Notes: a model not told the origin generated them from the letters alone. 64,000 bases of DNA from Domibacillus aminovorans (GCF_001643235.1 NZ_LQWY01000012.1:186001-250000); one strand, 5' to 3'. Shown: positions 35,803 to 47,060, counted from the stretch's first letter. Translations and numbers: made by a program.

Positions 35803-37272
35803 TTGTCACAACACAATACACCATTATTTGACGGGCTTCTCAAGCACGCAAAGAAGAACCCGGTTCAGTTTCATATACCAGGCCATAAAAAAGGAAAAGG
35901 GATGGACCCTGTCTTCAGAGAGTTCATCGGTGAAAATGCCTTATCAATCGATTTAATTAACATTGCACCGCTTGATGATTTGCATCAGCCACATGGCATT
36001 ATTAAAGAAGCACAGCAGCTCGCTGCAGAAGCATTTGGTGCCGATCACACATTCTTCTCCGTACAAGGAACGAGCGGAGCAATTATGACGATGATCATGG
36101 CTGTATGTGGTCCCGGAGAAAAAATTATCGTCCCACGCAACGTTCATAAATCGATTATGACGGCGATTGTTTTTTCAGGCGCCGTGCCGATTTTTATCCA
36201 TCCGGAGATTGATAAAGACCTAGGGATTTCACATGGAATGACGACAGAATCAGTCAATCGCGCATTAATAGAGCATCCTGATGCAAAAGGTGTCCTCGTC
36301 ATCAACCCAACTTATTTCGGCATTGCCGGCGATTTGAAGCAGATTGTCGAGATAGCACATTCCTATTCCGTACCGGTGCTTGTTGACGAAGCTCACGGCG
36401 TCCATATTCACTTTCACGACGACCTGCCGATTTCGGCCATGCAAGCAGGGGCTGACATGGCCGCGACAAGTGTTCATAAGCTGGGTGGGTCAATGACCCA
36501 GAGTTCTATTTTAAACGTTCGTGAAGGGCTCGTATCCGTCAATCGCGTACAGTCTATCCTTAGCATGTTAACGACGACATCGACGTCATACATCCTTCTC
36601 GCATCACTCGATACTGCACGAAAACATTTAGCCATAAATGGAAAGGTGATTATCGAAGAAGCCATTAAACTTGCTGAAAAAACACGTGAAAAGATTAACA
36701 AAATTGATCATTTTTATTGCGTAGGTTCTGAAATACTCGGTTCAAAAGCGACATATGACTACGATCCAACTAAACTGATTATTTCAGTGAAAAACCTTGG
36801 TATTAGCGGACATGATGCTGAAAAATGGCTTCGTGAGCACTACAACATTGAAGTAGAATTAAGCGATTTATATAATATTTTATGCCTTATAACTCCTGGG
36901 GATACAGAAACAGATTGTTCCCTGCTCGTCAAAGCATTAACGGAAATGGCTGATACATTCAGCGACACTGTCCAATCGCGATATGCGCATGTTATGCTGC
37001 CAGATATTCCTCTTCTCGCTTTGTCGCCTCGTGAAGCTTTTTACGCCGAGACGGAAAAAGTCCTGCTTGAAGAATCAGCCGGCCGGATTATAGCAGAATT
37101 TATGATGGTCTATCCGCCAGGTATCCCAATTTTCATTCCGGGCGAAATTATTACTGAAGAAAATTTGCGCTATGTGCATGAGAACGTGGCTGCAGGTCTT
37201 CCTGTACAGGGGCCTGAAGATGAAGAGTTAAAAACATTACGTGTTATTAGAGAGCGCAAAGCCATTTATTAA
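35803..37272 (+). CDS. speA: Aminoacid decarboxylase (arginine decarboxylase SpeA type)
   Basis: A PLP enzyme of the Orn/Lys/Arg decarboxylase family, probably making agmatine for polyamine synthesis. FHIPGHKKGKGMDP, SVQGTSGAIM, VDEAHGVHIHF and the PLP lysine in TSVHKLGGSMTQSS are seen. The C-terminal domain ends with PPGIPIFIPGE. Length is 489 residues from the TTG at 35803, which matches the B. subtilis SpeA start and lies behind GAGGTGG; an in-frame GTG at 35791 lies inside that site. Lysine as substrate cannot be excluded. SR1 lies just downstream, convergent. Confidence 0.93.
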   Translation: MSQHNTPLFDGLLKHAKKNPVQFHIPGHKKGKGMDPVFREFIGENALSIDLINIAPLDDLHQPHGIIKEAQQLAAEAFGADHTFFSVQGTSGAIMTMIMAVCGPGEKIIVPRNVHKSIMTAIVFSGAVPIFIHPEIDKDLGISHGMTTESVNRALIEHPDAKGVLVINPTYFGIAGDLKQIVEIAHSYSVPVLVDEAHGVHIHFHDDLPISAMQAGADMAATSVHKLGGSMTQSSILNVREGLVSVNRVQSILSMLTTTSTSYILLASLDTARKHLAINGKVIIEEAIKLAEKTREKINKIDHFYCVGSEILGSKATYDYDPTKLIISVKNLGISGHDAEKWLREHYNIEVELSDLYNILCLITPGDTETDCSLLVKALTEMADTFSDTVQSRYAHVMLPDIPLLALSPREAFYAETEKVLLEESAGRIIAEFMMVYPPGIPIFIPGEIITEENLRYVHENVAAGLPVQGPEDEELKTLRVIRERKAIY

Positions 37273-37279
37273 GAAAAAA

Positions 37280-37310
37280 AAGAGCTGACCCGTTACCTGG
37301 GTCCAGCTCT
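37280..37310. terminator. Shared terminator of speA and the SR1-like RNA
   Basis: AGAGCTG-ACCC and GGGT-CCAGCTCT pair with one bulge around GTTACCT. An A-run on one side and TTTTT on the other let it stop both speA (plus) and the SR1-like RNA (minus). Confidence 0.85.
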
Positions 37311-37321
37311 TTTTAAATATA

Positions 37322-37444
37322 TTATTTATCGTTTTCCGTTTCCGTTTTATGATCGCACCCACAGTGAGAGTAAAGAACTGTCACCTTCTCTTCTTCAAAG
37401 TACTCGATTGTTTTCAGGCAAGTTGTACAGATGATTGTTCCCAT
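37322..37444 (-). CDS. sr1P: GapA-binding peptide SR1P
   Basis: A 40-residue peptide starting MGTIICTTCLKTIEYFEEEK, with a cysteine pair CTTC and a second group CGC (residues 28-30), the pattern of SR1P. In B. subtilis SR1P binds glyceraldehyde-3-phosphate dehydrogenase GapA and the pair stimulates RNase J1, whose gene rnjA is 6.6 kb away here. GGGAGGTAATGAAAA is a strong ribosome site for the ATG at 37444. It is too short for common gene callers. Confidence 0.85.
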   Translation of the reverse strand: MGTIICTTCLKTIEYFEEEKVTVLYSHCGCDHKTETENDK

Positions 37445-37470
37445 TTTTCATTACCTCCCATTGTTTGTTT

Positions 37471-37484
37471 TGAAAGCGCTTTAT
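37471..37484. promoter_or_regulatory. cre-like CcpA box at the SR1 promoter
   Basis: TGAAAGCGCTTTAT matches the ideal cre TGAAAGCGCTTTCA at 12 of 14 bases. It lies 14-27 bases downstream of the -10, where CcpA would block transcription. Glycolytic repression of SR1 (by CcpN and CcpA) is known in B. subtilis. Confidence 0.6.
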
Positions 37485-37497
37485 GTTTCTTAATTAC

Positions 37498-37526
37498 ATA
37501 ATAATATAACATAATTAAGATTGCAA
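37498..37526 (-). promoter_or_regulatory. Sigma-A-type promoter of the SR1-like RNA
   Basis: On the minus strand TTGCAA (37526-37521), a 17-base spacer, and TATTAT (37503-37498). Confidence 0.6.
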
Positions 37527-37562
37527 GCATAAATTGTATAGCATATTTAAAAACGGGACAAA

Positions 37563-37600
37563 AAGCCCCCTATTTACCATACACAGCAAATAGGGGGCTT
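37563..37600. terminator. pdh operon terminator
   Basis: AAGCCCCCTATTT and AAATAGGGGGCTT form a perfect 13-bp stem with a 12-base loop and TTTTTG on the minus strand, 17 bases past the pdhD stop. Confidence 0.93.
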
Positions 37601-37616
37601 CAGGCTGATTATTGTA

Positions 37617-39026
37617 TTATTTTACGATATGAATTGGTGTTCCAAGCGCAACTTCTGCTGCTTCCATCGTCATTTCGGCGAGTGTTGGATGCGCATGAAT
37701 GGTCATCGCAATATCTTCAAGTGTCATGCCTGCTTCAATGGCAAGACCAAGTTCAGATACCATGTCGGATGCACCTGTACCGGCAATTTGAGCACCGATT
37801 ACAAGGCCATCTTCTTTACGTGATACAATTTTAACAAAACCATCTGTACTGTTAAGAGCAAGCGCACGGCCATTCGCTGCAAACGGGAACTTAGCCGCTA
37901 TTACATCGATTTTTTCTTCTTTTGCCTGCGCTTCTGTATAGCCGACAGTTGCTAATTCAGGTTCTGTGAAGCAGACAGCCGGAATCGCTAAATAATCGAC
38001 TTCTGATTTTTCACCGCTGATTGCTTCCGCAGCAATTTTACCTTCGTAAGATGCTTTGTGGGCAAGTGGAGGTCCCGTAATAATATCACCGATCGCGAAA
38101 ATATTTTCAACGCTTGTACGACACTGTTTATCCACTTCGATTACACCACGGTCTGTCATTTTAATGCCGGCGCCTTCAATGCCAAGTTCATCCGTGTTAG
38201 GACGGCGGCCTACGGTGACAAGTACATAATCAGCTTCAATTGTTTCTTCTTTACCGCCTGCTTCATATGTTACTTTTACGCCATTTTCTGTTTCTTCCGA
38301 TGATTTTGCCATCGCTTTCGTTACAATGGTCACACCTTTTTTCTTCATACTGCGTTTGACAATGGCAGACATCTGCTTTTCAAAGCCCCCTAGAATTTCA
38401 GGAGCACCTTCAAGAATCGTTACTTCAGAACCGAAATTTGCAAATGCCGTCGACAATTCTGATCCGATATAGCCGCCGCCAATAACGACCAACTTTTTCG
38501 GAATCTCTTGAAGAGCAAGAGCACCCGTTGAATCGAGAACACGTTTTGAAAATTTGAAGTTCGGAATTTCAATTGGTCTTGACCCTGTTGCAATGATCGC
38601 GTTTTTAAATGTGTACGTTTGAGCAGAGTTTTCCGTCATGACACGAAGTGTATTCGCATCGTTAAAGTAAGCTTCACCGCGTACGATTTCTACTTTGTTC
38701 CCTTTCAGCAAGCCTTCAACGCCGCCTGTTAATTTCTTAACAACGCTGCCTTTCCACTTCTGAACTTTTTCAAAATTCACTGTCACGTTTTCAGCGACAA
38801 TACCGATATCATCTGAATATTTTGCTTGATCGAAGCGATGAGCTGCAGTTAAAAGGGCTTTTGAAGGGATACAGCCTACGTTTAAACAAACGCCTCCAAG
38901 ATTTTCTTTTTCAACGATGGTCACTTTTTGTCCAAGCTGTGCTGCACGAATTGCGGCAACATATCCACCAGGACCTGAACCAATAACTATAGTGTCTGTT
39001 TCAATTGGGAAATCTCCTACTACCAT
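37617..39026 (-). CDS. pdhD: Dihydrolipoyl dehydrogenase (E3)
   Basis: The flavoprotein E3 reoxidises dihydrolipoamide with NAD in the pyruvate dehydrogenase and related complexes. [19 protein letters not shown] binds FAD, the redox-active disulphide is in [13 protein letters not shown] (about residues 45-57), [16 protein letters not shown] binds NAD, and the catalytic His-Glu pair is in HAHPTLAE near the end. Length is 469 residues. GGAGGCGTAATAA overlaps the pdhC stop and precedes the ATG. Confidence 0.98.
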   Translation of the reverse strand: MVVGDFPIETDTIVIGSGPGGYVAAIRAAQLGQKVTIVEKENLGGVCLNVGCIPSKALLTAAHRFDQAKYSDDIGIVAENVTVNFEKVQKWKGSVVKKLTGGVEGLLKGNKVEIVRGEAYFNDANTLRVMTENSAQTYTFKNAIIATGSRPIEIPNFKFSKRVLDSTGALALQEIPKKLVVIGGGYIGSELSTAFANFGSEVTILEGAPEILGGFEKQMSAIVKRSMKKKGVTIVTKAMAKSSEETENGVKVTYEAGGKEETIEADYVLVTVGRRPNTDELGIEGAGIKMTDRGVIEVDKQCRTSVENIFAIGDIITGPPLAHKASYEGKIAAEAISGEKSEVDYLAIPAVCFTEPELATVGYTEAQAKEEKIDVIAAKFPFAANGRALALNSTDGFVKIVSRKEDGLVIGAQIAGTGASDMVSELGLAIEAGMTLEDIAMTIHAHPTLAEMTMEAAEVALGTPIHIVK

Positions 39027-39029
39027 TTA

Positions 39030-40397
39030 TTACGCCTCCATTAGTAAAAGTTCTGGGTCGTTCAACAACCGCTTAATATGATTCAATGCATGTTGTGCTG
39101 TCGCTCCATCAATCATACGATGATCAAAGCTCAATGATAATGCTAACACAGGTGCGGCTATAATTTCACCATTTTTCACAATTGCTTTCTCAGCAATTCG
39201 TCCAATTCCTAAGATCGCTACTTCCGGATGATTAATAACCGGTGTAAACCATTGGCCCCCAGCTGACCCGATATTGGTAATTGTGCAAGATGCACCTTTC
39301 ATTTCTGTTGGTGCAAGTTTACCATCACGTGCTTTTACAGCAAGTTCATTAATTTCATTCGAAATCGTGAACATTGATTTACGGTCTGCGTTTTTCACGA
39401 CTGGTACCATCAATCCTTTATCTGTATCTGCTGCAATCCCGATGTTGTAGTAATGTTTATGAACGATTTCACTTGTCACATCATCAATGGATGTGTTCAA
39501 AGCAGGATATTCACGAAGCGCGCTTGTCAAAGCTTTCACAACGTATGGAAGGAATGTTAATTTCACGCCTTTTTCCGCCGCCACTTCTTTGAACTTTTTA
39601 CGATGAGCCCACAATTTTGTCACTTCAATTTCGTCCATTAATGTAACGTGTGGTGCTGTATGTTTTGAGTTAACCATCGCTTTGGCGATTGCTTTGCGGA
39701 TTCCGCTCATTTTTTCACGTGTTTCCGGGAATTCGCCTTCAGGAATGACGGTTGCTGCAGCTGGTTTTGATTCATTCGCTGCCGCTTCTTTCATTTCTTC
39801 CTGTTTTTGTGCTGGCTGTTCAGCTGCTTCAGGACCTTTTTGAAGGAATTGATCGATATCTTCTTTTACGATACGGCCATTTTTGCCGCTGCCTGATACA
39901 AGTGTAATATTGATCTCTTTTTCACGTGCATACTTACGTACAGATGGCATAGCAATAATACGGCGGTTCGGATCTACTTCTGACGTGTCAGCTTGTGGCT
40001 GGCTGCCTGCACCTGTCGCTTCAGCCGATGTTTGTTTTGTTTCTTCAGCAGGTACTTTATCTACATTTTGACCTGCTTCGGCTGTTGATTGAACTTGTTC
40101 TTCTGTTTGAACGGCACCTTCGTCTCCATGGTCGCCTTTAAACTTCAAGTCTTCGTAACCTGGAGCGTCAAGTTTAATCAATGTATCGCCAACGATTGCC
40201 GTAGCGCCTTCATCAACAAGTATATCTTCTACTGTTCCAGCAACTGGTGACGGAATTTCAACCACCGCTTTATCATTTTGAACTTCGCAAAGTACGTCAT
40301 CTTCCTGTACTTTATCGCCTGGCTTTACGAACCACTTGACGATTTCGCCTTCATGAATTCCCTCGCCGATATCTGGTAGTTTAAATTCAAATGCCAA
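39030..40397 (-). CDS. pdhC: Dihydrolipoamide acetyltransferase (E2)
   Basis: The core of the pyruvate dehydrogenase complex. It has one N-terminal lipoyl domain (lipoyl lysine in [11 protein letters not shown], about residue 43), an Ala/Glu/Gln/Thr-rich linker, the E1/E3-binding domain ([11 protein letters not shown] ... NGRIVKEDI, about residues 130-170), and the catalytic domain ending with [10 protein letters not shown] (His and Asp of the active site). Length is 455 residues. The TTG at 40397 is chosen because GGAGG lies nine bases upstream and it gives the usual [13 protein letters not shown] start; the ATG three codons earlier abuts that ribosome site. Confidence 0.96.
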   Translation of the reverse strand: MAFEFKLPDIGEGIHEGEIVKWFVKPGDKVQEDDVLCEVQNDKAVVEIPSPVAGTVEDILVDEGATAIVGDTLIKLDAPGYEDLKFKGDHGDEGAVQTEEQVQSTAEAGQNVDKVPAEETKQTSAEATGAGSQPQADTSEVDPNRRIIAMPSVRKYAREKEINITLVSGSGKNGRIVKEDIDQFLQKGPEAAEQPAQKQEEMKEAAANESKPAAATVIPEGEFPETREKMSGIRKAIAKAMVNSKHTAPHVTLMDEIEVTKLWAHRKKFKEVAAEKGVKLTFLPYVVKALTSALREYPALNTSIDDVTSEIVHKHYYNIGIAADTDKGLMVPVVKNADRKSMFTISNEINELAVKARDGKLAPTEMKGASCTITNIGSAGGQWFTPVINHPEVAILGIGRIAEKAIVKNGEIIAAPVLALSLSFDHRMIDGATAQHALNHIKRLLNDPELLLMEA

Positions 40398-40469
40398 TGT
40401 ATTCATCCTCCTATATTGTCATTTTAGAAAGGAGGCGCAAGGCCCCCCGTTTCTAATGTGATCTATTCA

Positions 40470-41447
40470 TTAAAATTCAAGTACTTTTTTTGCTGTTTCA
40501 ATGACATCTTTATAGTTAGGCAGCCATACGGCCTCCGCTTGTGAAAACGGGAAGACTGTATCTGGTGCTGCTACGCGAAGAACAGGTGCTTCAAGACTCA
40601 AGATCGCACGGTCATTAATTTCAGCGACAACATTCGCTGCAATACCTGCCTGCTTTTGCGCTTCCTGCACGACGATTGCACGACCCGTTTTCTCAACAGA
40701 CGCAATAATAGTTTCGATATCAAGCGGTTGAATCGTACGAAGATCAATGACTTCAACAGAGTAGCCTTCCTTTTCAAGTGCTTCTGCTGCTTTCAATGAT
40801 TCATGAACCATTGCACCGTATGTGATGATCGACAAATCAGAACCTTCGCGTTTCACAGCCGCTTTACCTAAAGGAATTATGTATTCTTCTTCCGGCACGT
40901 CTTCACGGAACGAACGGTACAATTTCATGTGCTCAAGAAAAATAACTGGGTCGTTGTCGCGGATTGCAGAAATTAAAAGTCCTTTTGCATCGTACGGAGA
41001 GGAAGGAATAACGACTTTCAATCCTGGTTGCTGCGCCATTAAACCTTCTAAACTATCCGCATGAAGTTCAGGTGTATGAACGCCGCCGCCAAAAGGAGAA
41101 CGGATTGTCACAGGAGCCGAGTAAACGCCGCCAGAGCGGTAGCGCATACGCGCAAGCTGTCCACTTACTGAATCCATTACTTCATATACGAAACCGAAAA
41201 ATTGAATTTCTGGTACAGGACGGAATCCTTCAAGAGCAAGACCGACAGCTAGACCACCGATTCCTGATTCCGCAAGCGGTGTATCAAATACGCGCTCTTC
41301 TCCAAATTCTTTTTGAAGACCCTCTGTCGCGCGGAATACCCCGCCGTTAACGCCTACGTCTTCACCGAAGACAAGTACGTTTTCGTCGTTTTTTAATTCT
41401 ACGCGTAAGGCATCAGTAATCGCTTGAATCATTGTCATTTGTGCCAT
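40470..41447 (-). CDS. pdhB: Pyruvate dehydrogenase E1 component, beta subunit
   Basis: Together with PdhA it decarboxylates pyruvate using thiamine diphosphate. The 325 residues include the N-terminal [20 protein letters not shown] and [16 protein letters not shown] (with the catalytic Glu) and the C-terminal transketolase domain with [22 protein letters not shown] precedes the ATG, four bases after the pdhA stop. Confidence 0.97.
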   Translation of the reverse strand: MAQMTMIQAITDALRVELKNDENVLVFGEDVGVNGGVFRATEGLQKEFGEERVFDTPLAESGIGGLAVGLALEGFRPVPEIQFFGFVYEVMDSVSGQLARMRYRSGGVYSAPVTIRSPFGGGVHTPELHADSLEGLMAQQPGLKVVIPSSPYDAKGLLISAIRDNDPVIFLEHMKLYRSFREDVPEEEYIIPLGKAAVKREGSDLSIITYGAMVHESLKAAEALEKEGYSVEVIDLRTIQPLDIETIIASVEKTGRAIVVQEAQKQAGIAANVVAEINDRAILSLEAPVLRVAAPDTVFPFSQAEAVWLPNYKDVIETAKKVLEF

Positions 41448-41450
41448 GGC

Positions 41451-42940
<1,490 letters not shown>

Positions 42941-43495
42941 ATGATTAAAATGAATGATATCGTGCGTGAAGGAGAACCTGTCCTGCGTGAAAAAGCGAGC
43001 GACGTGATACTCCCTGCTTCACCGGAAGAGAAAGAAGTACTTGCTTCTTTAATGGAATATGTACAAAATAGCCAGAACCCGGATATCGCAGAAAAACACG
43101 GACTGCGCCCTGGCATCGGCCTTGCAGCTCCCCAAATCGGCGTGTCAAAACGAATGATTGCCATTCATGTAAAAGATGAAAAAGGCGTACTAATAAGTTA
43201 TGCCCTTTTCAACCCGAAAATTGTCAGCCACTCGGTAGAAAAAGCATTTTTAACGAGTGGAGAAGGATGCTTGTCGGTTGACCGCGACGTACCTGGATAC
43301 GTTCATCGCTATGCACGCGTCACAATCAAAGGCACGACACTTGCTGGTGATGAAGTTAAATTTCGTTTAAAAGGACTGCCTGCCATCTGTATTCAGCATG
43401 AAATTGACCATTTAAACGGTGTCTTATTTTACGACTATATTGACCAAAATGACCCATTCCGTGTAGAAGATAACGCACAACCCATTGAACGATAA
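42941..43495 (+). CDS. def: Peptide deformylase
   Basis: It removes the formyl group from nascent proteins. All three motifs are intact: GIGLAAPQIG, EGCLSVD with the metal-binding Cys, and QHEIDHLNG with the metal-binding histidines and catalytic Glu. Length is 184 residues, the type 2 form of Bacillaceae with an insertion between motifs. GGAAGG lies before the ATG. It corresponds to defB (ykrB) of B. subtilis by place. Confidence 0.96.
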   Translation: MIKMNDIVREGEPVLREKASDVILPASPEEKEVLASLMEYVQNSQNPDIAEKHGLRPGIGLAAPQIGVSKRMIAIHVKDEKGVLISYALFNPKIVSHSVEKAFLTSGEGCLSVDRDVPGYVHRYARVTIKGTTLAGDEVKFRLKGLPAICIQHEIDHLNGVLFYDYIDQNDPFRVEDNAQPIER

Positions 43496-43596
43496 TATGT
43501 ATAAACATTATTAATACAACGCATACTACGCGCATACCCATTTTTCTTTTCATAAAGCCATGCGTATGATAAAATGGCTTTAAGGAGTGATCCACG

Positions 43597-43668
43597 ATGT
43601 TAAAAAAGCTAAAAAAAAAGCTTGTAAAACAGTGGAAAGACATGCTCAGAAGAAAAACAATTGCATAA
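43597..43668 (+). CDS. Putative 23-residue basic peptide in a small transcription unit
   Basis: A 23-codon frame starts behind an excellent TAAGGAG site nine bases upstream. The peptide opens MLKKLKKKLVKQWKDMLRR and has about ten Lys/Arg residues, with Leu, Val, Trp and Met on one helical face, so it may form an amphipathic helix that meets membranes, RNA or protein. An 8-bp hairpin (AAAGCCAT/ATGGCTTT, 43554-43581) lies just before the ribosome site, and a second stem (43682-43703) and a terminator follow. I do not recognise the peptide. Confidence 0.5.
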   Translation: MLKKLKKKLVKQWKDMLRRKTIA

Positions 43669-43681
43669 CATTGAATGGTTA

Positions 43682-43703
43682 AGCCCTTCCGAAACGAAGG
43701 GCT
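43682..43703 (+). repeat. Hairpin after the 23-codon ORF
   Basis: AGCCCTTC, loop CGAAAC, GAAGGGCT forms a perfect 8-bp stem 13 bases after the stop. It lacks a T-run, so it is likely an RNA structure rather than the terminator. Confidence 0.5.
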
Positions 43704-43722
43704 GTCTTTGTGTAAGAGACCG

Positions 43723-43756
43723 AAGATGTTCATTTCGTGTAAAAACATCTTTTTTT
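43723..43756 (+). terminator. Terminator of the small unit between def and rpoY
   Basis: AAGATGTT and AACATCTT flank a 13-base loop and run straight into TTTTTT. Confidence 0.8.
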
Positions 43757-43842
43757 CTATATAATTAAAAAACATTAACACCCTGAGAAGAACCGCTCAC
43801 ATGCGGTTTGTATATATTACTTCGGAAAAAGGAGAGAAGTTC

Positions 43843-44052
43843 ATGATTTACAAAGTGTACTATCAAGAAGATTATTCAGAGGTACCCGTTCGCGAAAATA
43901 CGAAATCGTTATACGCAGAAGCGGATTCAGAACGCGCCGTTCGTCACGCATTAAAAAACCGCCCATACAATATTGAATTTGTTCAATTGGTAAACGAATC
44001 TCACCTCGAATATGAGAAGCAGTCGCCAAACTATAAAGTGGAGCAGCTGTAA
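43843..44052 (+). CDS. rpoY: RNA polymerase epsilon subunit
   Basis: The small Firmicute-specific subunit of RNA polymerase, 69 residues. [20 protein letters not shown] and [19 protein letters not shown] are family signatures. AAAGGAGAG lies before the ATG at 43843. It ends three bases before rnjA, as in B. subtilis (ykzG-ykqC), so the two are one operon. Confidence 0.95.
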   Translation: MIYKVYYQEDYSEVPVRENTKSLYAEADSERAVRHALKNRPYNIEFVQLVNESHLEYEKQSPNYKVEQL

Positions 44053-44055
44053 AAC

Positions 44056-45723
44056 ATGAAATTCGTAAAAAATGATCAAACAGCTGTTTTTGCCCTCGGC
44101 GGTTTGGGTGAAATCGGTAAAAACACGTACGCTGTCCAATTTCAGGACGAAATTATTTTAATTGATGCTGGAATAAAGTTTCCAGAAGATGAATTACTTG
44201 GGATCGATTACGTGATTCCGGACTATTCATATTTAGAAAAAAATGCAGATAAAATTAAAGGGTTGTTCGTCACGCACGGTCATGAAGACCATATCGGTGG
44301 TATCCCTTACTTGCTGCGTGTTGTCAATGTACCTGTGTATGGCGGAAAACTTGCTCTCGGTCTGCTTCGTAATAAGCTGGATGAGCATGGACTTCTGCGC
44401 CGTACCCGCCTTCATGAAGTCGTGGAAGATGATGTGATTAAATTTCGAAAAACGTCCGTTTCTTTTTTCCGAACAACACACAGTATTCCGGATTCATATG
44501 GTGTTGTCGTTAAAACACCTCAAGGAAGCATCGTTCACACAGGAGATTTTAAATTTGATTTCACACCAGTCGGTGAACCTGCAAACTTAACGAGAATGGC
44601 TGAGATCGGCAAAGAAGGCGTACTCTGCCTTCTCTCTGATAGCACGAACAGTGAAGTACCTAACTTTACAATGTCAGAACGCAAAGTCGGCGAAAGTATC
44701 CGTAACATCTTTCGTAAAGTAGAAGGCCGGCTTATTTTCGCAACGTTCGCATCAAATATTCATCGATTGCAGCAAGTAGTCGAAGCAGCGGTTGAAGACG
44801 GCCGAAAAGTCGGTGTATTTGGACGAAGTATGGACAATGCCATTACGCTCGGTCAACAGTTAGGTTACATTCGCTGTCCTAAAGACACATTTGTCGATAC
44901 ACATCAATTGAATAAATTACCTGCCAACAAAGTCACGATTCTTTGTACTGGCAGCCAGGGAGAGCCTATGGCTGCTCTTTCTCGCATCGCGAACGGTTCC
45001 CATCGTCAGATTCAAATTCAGCCAAAAGATACCGTTGTCTTTTCATCCTCACCCATTCCAGGGAACACGGTGAGTGTAAATAGAATTATTAATTCATTGT
45101 CACGTGCCGGCGCGGATGTCATTCATGGACCTCTTAATAACATCCATACATCTGGCCATGGGAGTCAGGAAGAGCAAAAGTTAATGCTCAGTCTTATTAA
45201 ACCTAAATTTTTCATGCCCATTCATGGTGAATACCGGATGCAAAAAACACACTGCCAGCATGCGATCGACTGCGGTGTACCGAAAGAAAACTGCTTTATT
45301 ATGGACAATGGAGATGTACTTGCCCTCTCAAAAGAGGAAGCGCACGTTGCCGGCCGCATCCAATCTGGTTCTGTTTACATTGATGGAAGCGGTATTGGCG
45401 ATATCGGCAACATCGTTTTGCGTGACCGCCGAATTTTATCGGAAGAAGGTCTTGTGATCGTTGTTGTGAGCATTAATAAAGCAACAAATAAAATTGAAGC
45501 GGGCCCTGATATTATTTCACGTGGATTCGTGTACATGCGTGAATCAGGCGATTTAATTTATGAAGCACAATCGGTGTTAAATCGTCATATTAAGCAATTA
45601 CTCATTAGTAATACAACTCAATGGTCCGACATTAAAAATGAAATTACCGATACGCTTTCGCCATTTCTTTACGAAAGAACGAAACGCCGTCCAATGATTT
45701 TACCAATCATTATGGAAGTGTAA
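44056..45723 (+). CDS. rnjA: Ribonuclease J1
   Basis: A 5'-3' exonuclease and endonuclease of the metallo-beta-lactamase fold that drives mRNA decay and 16S rRNA maturation. Length is 555 residues. The zinc motif HGHEDHIGG is at about 74-82, HTGDFKFD and the beta-CASP motifs ([22 protein letters not shown]) follow, then the HGE (MPIHGEYR) motif and the C-terminal domain. It is co-transcribed with rpoY. Confidence 0.97.
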   Translation: MKFVKNDQTAVFALGGLGEIGKNTYAVQFQDEIILIDAGIKFPEDELLGIDYVIPDYSYLEKNADKIKGLFVTHGHEDHIGGIPYLLRVVNVPVYGGKLALGLLRNKLDEHGLLRRTRLHEVVEDDVIKFRKTSVSFFRTTHSIPDSYGVVVKTPQGSIVHTGDFKFDFTPVGEPANLTRMAEIGKEGVLCLLSDSTNSEVPNFTMSERKVGESIRNIFRKVEGRLIFATFASNIHRLQQVVEAAVEDGRKVGVFGRSMDNAITLGQQLGYIRCPKDTFVDTHQLNKLPANKVTILCTGSQGEPMAALSRIANGSHRQIQIQPKDTVVFSSSPIPGNTVSVNRIINSLSRAGADVIHGPLNNIHTSGHGSQEEQKLMLSLIKPKFFMPIHGEYRMQKTHCQHAIDCGVPKENCFIMDNGDVLALSKEEAHVAGRIQSGSVYIDGSGIGDIGNIVLRDRRILSEEGLVIVVVSINKATNKIEAGPDIISRGFVYMRESGDLIYEAQSVLNRHIKQLLISNTTQWSDIKNEITDTLSPFLYERTKRRPMILPIIMEV

Positions 45724-45730
45724 CATAACA

Positions 45731-45763
45731 AAAGAGCTTTCCATTTCCTTTGGAAAGCTCTTT
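45731..45763 (+). terminator. rpoY-rnjA terminator
   Basis: AAAGAGCTTTCCA and TGGAAAGCTCTTT pair around a 7-base loop and are followed by TT. The ribosome site of the next gene begins six bases later. Confidence 0.88.
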
Positions 45764-45783
45764 TTGATCGGGAGGCATAATTC

Positions 45784-46308
45784 ATGATCCCCGTGAAAGG
45801 AAAATCGCAGTACGATGATGATATAAAACCGCAATTCCGTTCTTCAGCCTGTGGTCCAGTCACGGTTTCAGTTATATTAAACTACTGGTTTAGCGGGACT
45901 TATCCGATTCATGTGAACGAATTGTATACATCACTGTCCACGACACCGATCGGTCTGTTTCGTTTTATGATGGTTTATAAGCTTCGCCGTCTTCTTGGTC
46001 CAGACTGGCTAGTGAAAAGCACGAATCGAATTGATGAAGTAATGGATGAACTGCAAAAAGGACACCCTGTCGCAGCAAAATTCGACAAATATTTTACACT
46101 TCGTTTTTTTTCAAAACCGATGTATGCGTATCATTGGGTTGTCATAACCGGCTATGAAATGAAAAATGGTGAAATCATTTTATTCTTTCACGATAACGGG
46201 GCACCTGGCCGGGAAAGTAAACGAAGACATGTATCCTATAGAGAGCATTCTTCTATGCTTCGCTTCGTCCTTATTACACCACCTGATTCACAAAAAATCC
46301 CACTTTGA
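45784..46308 (+). CDS. C39-like cysteine peptidase family protein
   Basis: A papain-like C39 family protein of 174 residues. FRSSACGPVTVSVILNYW holds the candidate catalytic Cys23, and MYAYHWVVITGY the His near 119; the third residue would be the Asp/Asn of FFHDNG. No signal peptide or membrane segment is seen, so it appears cytoplasmic, unlike the C39 domains of bacteriocin exporters. The ribosome site is GGGAGGC. Its stop codon lies within its own terminator hairpin. Function is unknown. Confidence 0.72.
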   Translation: MIPVKGKSQYDDDIKPQFRSSACGPVTVSVILNYWFSGTYPIHVNELYTSLSTTPIGLFRFMMVYKLRRLLGPDWLVKSTNRIDEVMDELQKGHPVAAKFDKYFTLRFFSKPMYAYHWVVITGYEMKNGEIILFFHDNGAPGRESKRRHVSYREHSSMLRFVLITPPDSQKIPL

Positions 46309-46319
46309 AGTGGGATTTT
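46294..46319. terminator. Bidirectional terminator over the C39 gene stop codon
   Basis: AAAATCCCACTT and AAGTGGGATTTT with a 2-base core, flanked by A-run and T-run, between convergent genes. Confidence 0.88.
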
Positions 46320-46323
46320 TCAT

Positions 46324-46983
46324 TTAATCATTCATTTTTTTCTCAAAACGGTCAATATCTTTATCCGCTCCGATAATAATTAAAATGTCATTCACAACGA
46401 TTGTTTCATCCGCCTGCGGTGAAACAATAATTTCTTTTCCCCGCTTAATAGCGACAATATTAATTCCATATCGGACACGAATATCAAGATCGATTATCGT
46501 GTTCCCTGCAAGAGCTTCATTCGCAATAATTTCTGTAATGGAATGCTCATCGGAAAGCTCTAAATAATCAAGTACATTATTTGACACAATATTGTTTGCA
46601 ATACGCCGTCCCATGTCTCTTTCTGGATGAACGACTTGATCCGCGCCAATTTTTAATAATACTTTTTCATGGTAATCATTCTGTGCTTTTGCTGTTACTT
46701 TTTTGACGCCAACTTCTTTTAACATAAGCGTCGTCAAAATGCTTGATTGAATGTCATCACCTATCGCAACAATCACATGGTCAAAGTTGCGAATGCCTAG
46801 ACTTTTCAATACGGATTCATCTGTCGTATCTGCGACAACAGCATGGGACGCAATCGATGCGAATTCATTCACTCGGTCTTCATCCCTATCGATCGCCATC
46901 ACTTCCATTCCCTGCTCGCTCAACTCTCTGCAAATACTGCTGCCGAAGCGGCCGAGGCCAATAACGACAAATTCTTTTTTCAT
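46324..46983 (-). CDS. ktrC: Ktr potassium channel regulatory subunit (KtrA/KtrC type)
   Basis: The cytoplasmic RCK subunit of a Ktr potassium uptake system, 219 residues. The N-terminal RCK_N domain has VIGLGRFGSSICRELS and binds ADP/ATP. The C-terminal RCK_C domain (LAGNTIIDLDIRVRYGINIVAI) binds c-di-AMP in relatives, which shuts the channel. The ATG at 46983 has GGGGGGAA at suitable distance. It is unlinked to a ktrB/D gene here, like ktrC of B. subtilis, hence the symbol. Confidence 0.88.
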   Translation of the reverse strand: MKKEFVVIGLGRFGSSICRELSEQGMEVMAIDRDEDRVNEFASIASHAVVADTTDESVLKSLGIRNFDHVIVAIGDDIQSSILTTLMLKEVGVKKVTAKAQNDYHEKVLLKIGADQVVHPERDMGRRIANNIVSNNVLDYLELSDEHSITEIIANEALAGNTIIDLDIRVRYGINIVAIKRGKEIIVSPQADETIVVNDILIIIGADKDIDRFEKKMND

Positions 46984-47060
46984 ATTCATTTCCCCCCGCT
47001 CTCAAGGCTTAAAAGTGGTTCTTGCTATGAGAGTTTACCACGAATTTATTAAAACTTCGC

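Larger units (their letters stand above)
37280..37491 (-). ncRNA. SR1-like dual-function small RNA
   Basis: In B. subtilis the 205-nt SR1 RNA lies between speA and pdhD; it base-pairs with ahrC mRNA and also encodes SR1P. Here the same gap holds a promoter (37498-37526, minus), the SR1P frame, and the terminator at 37280-37310, predicting an RNA of about 210 nt. The 5' end is inferred from the promoter. Pairing to ahrC cannot be tested here because ahrC is not in the window. Confidence 0.75.

Noticed and set aside
43356-43781. 141-codon minus-strand frame across def and the small unit
   Set aside because: It runs opposite the end of def and through two hairpins, with a low-complexity Phe-rich translation.
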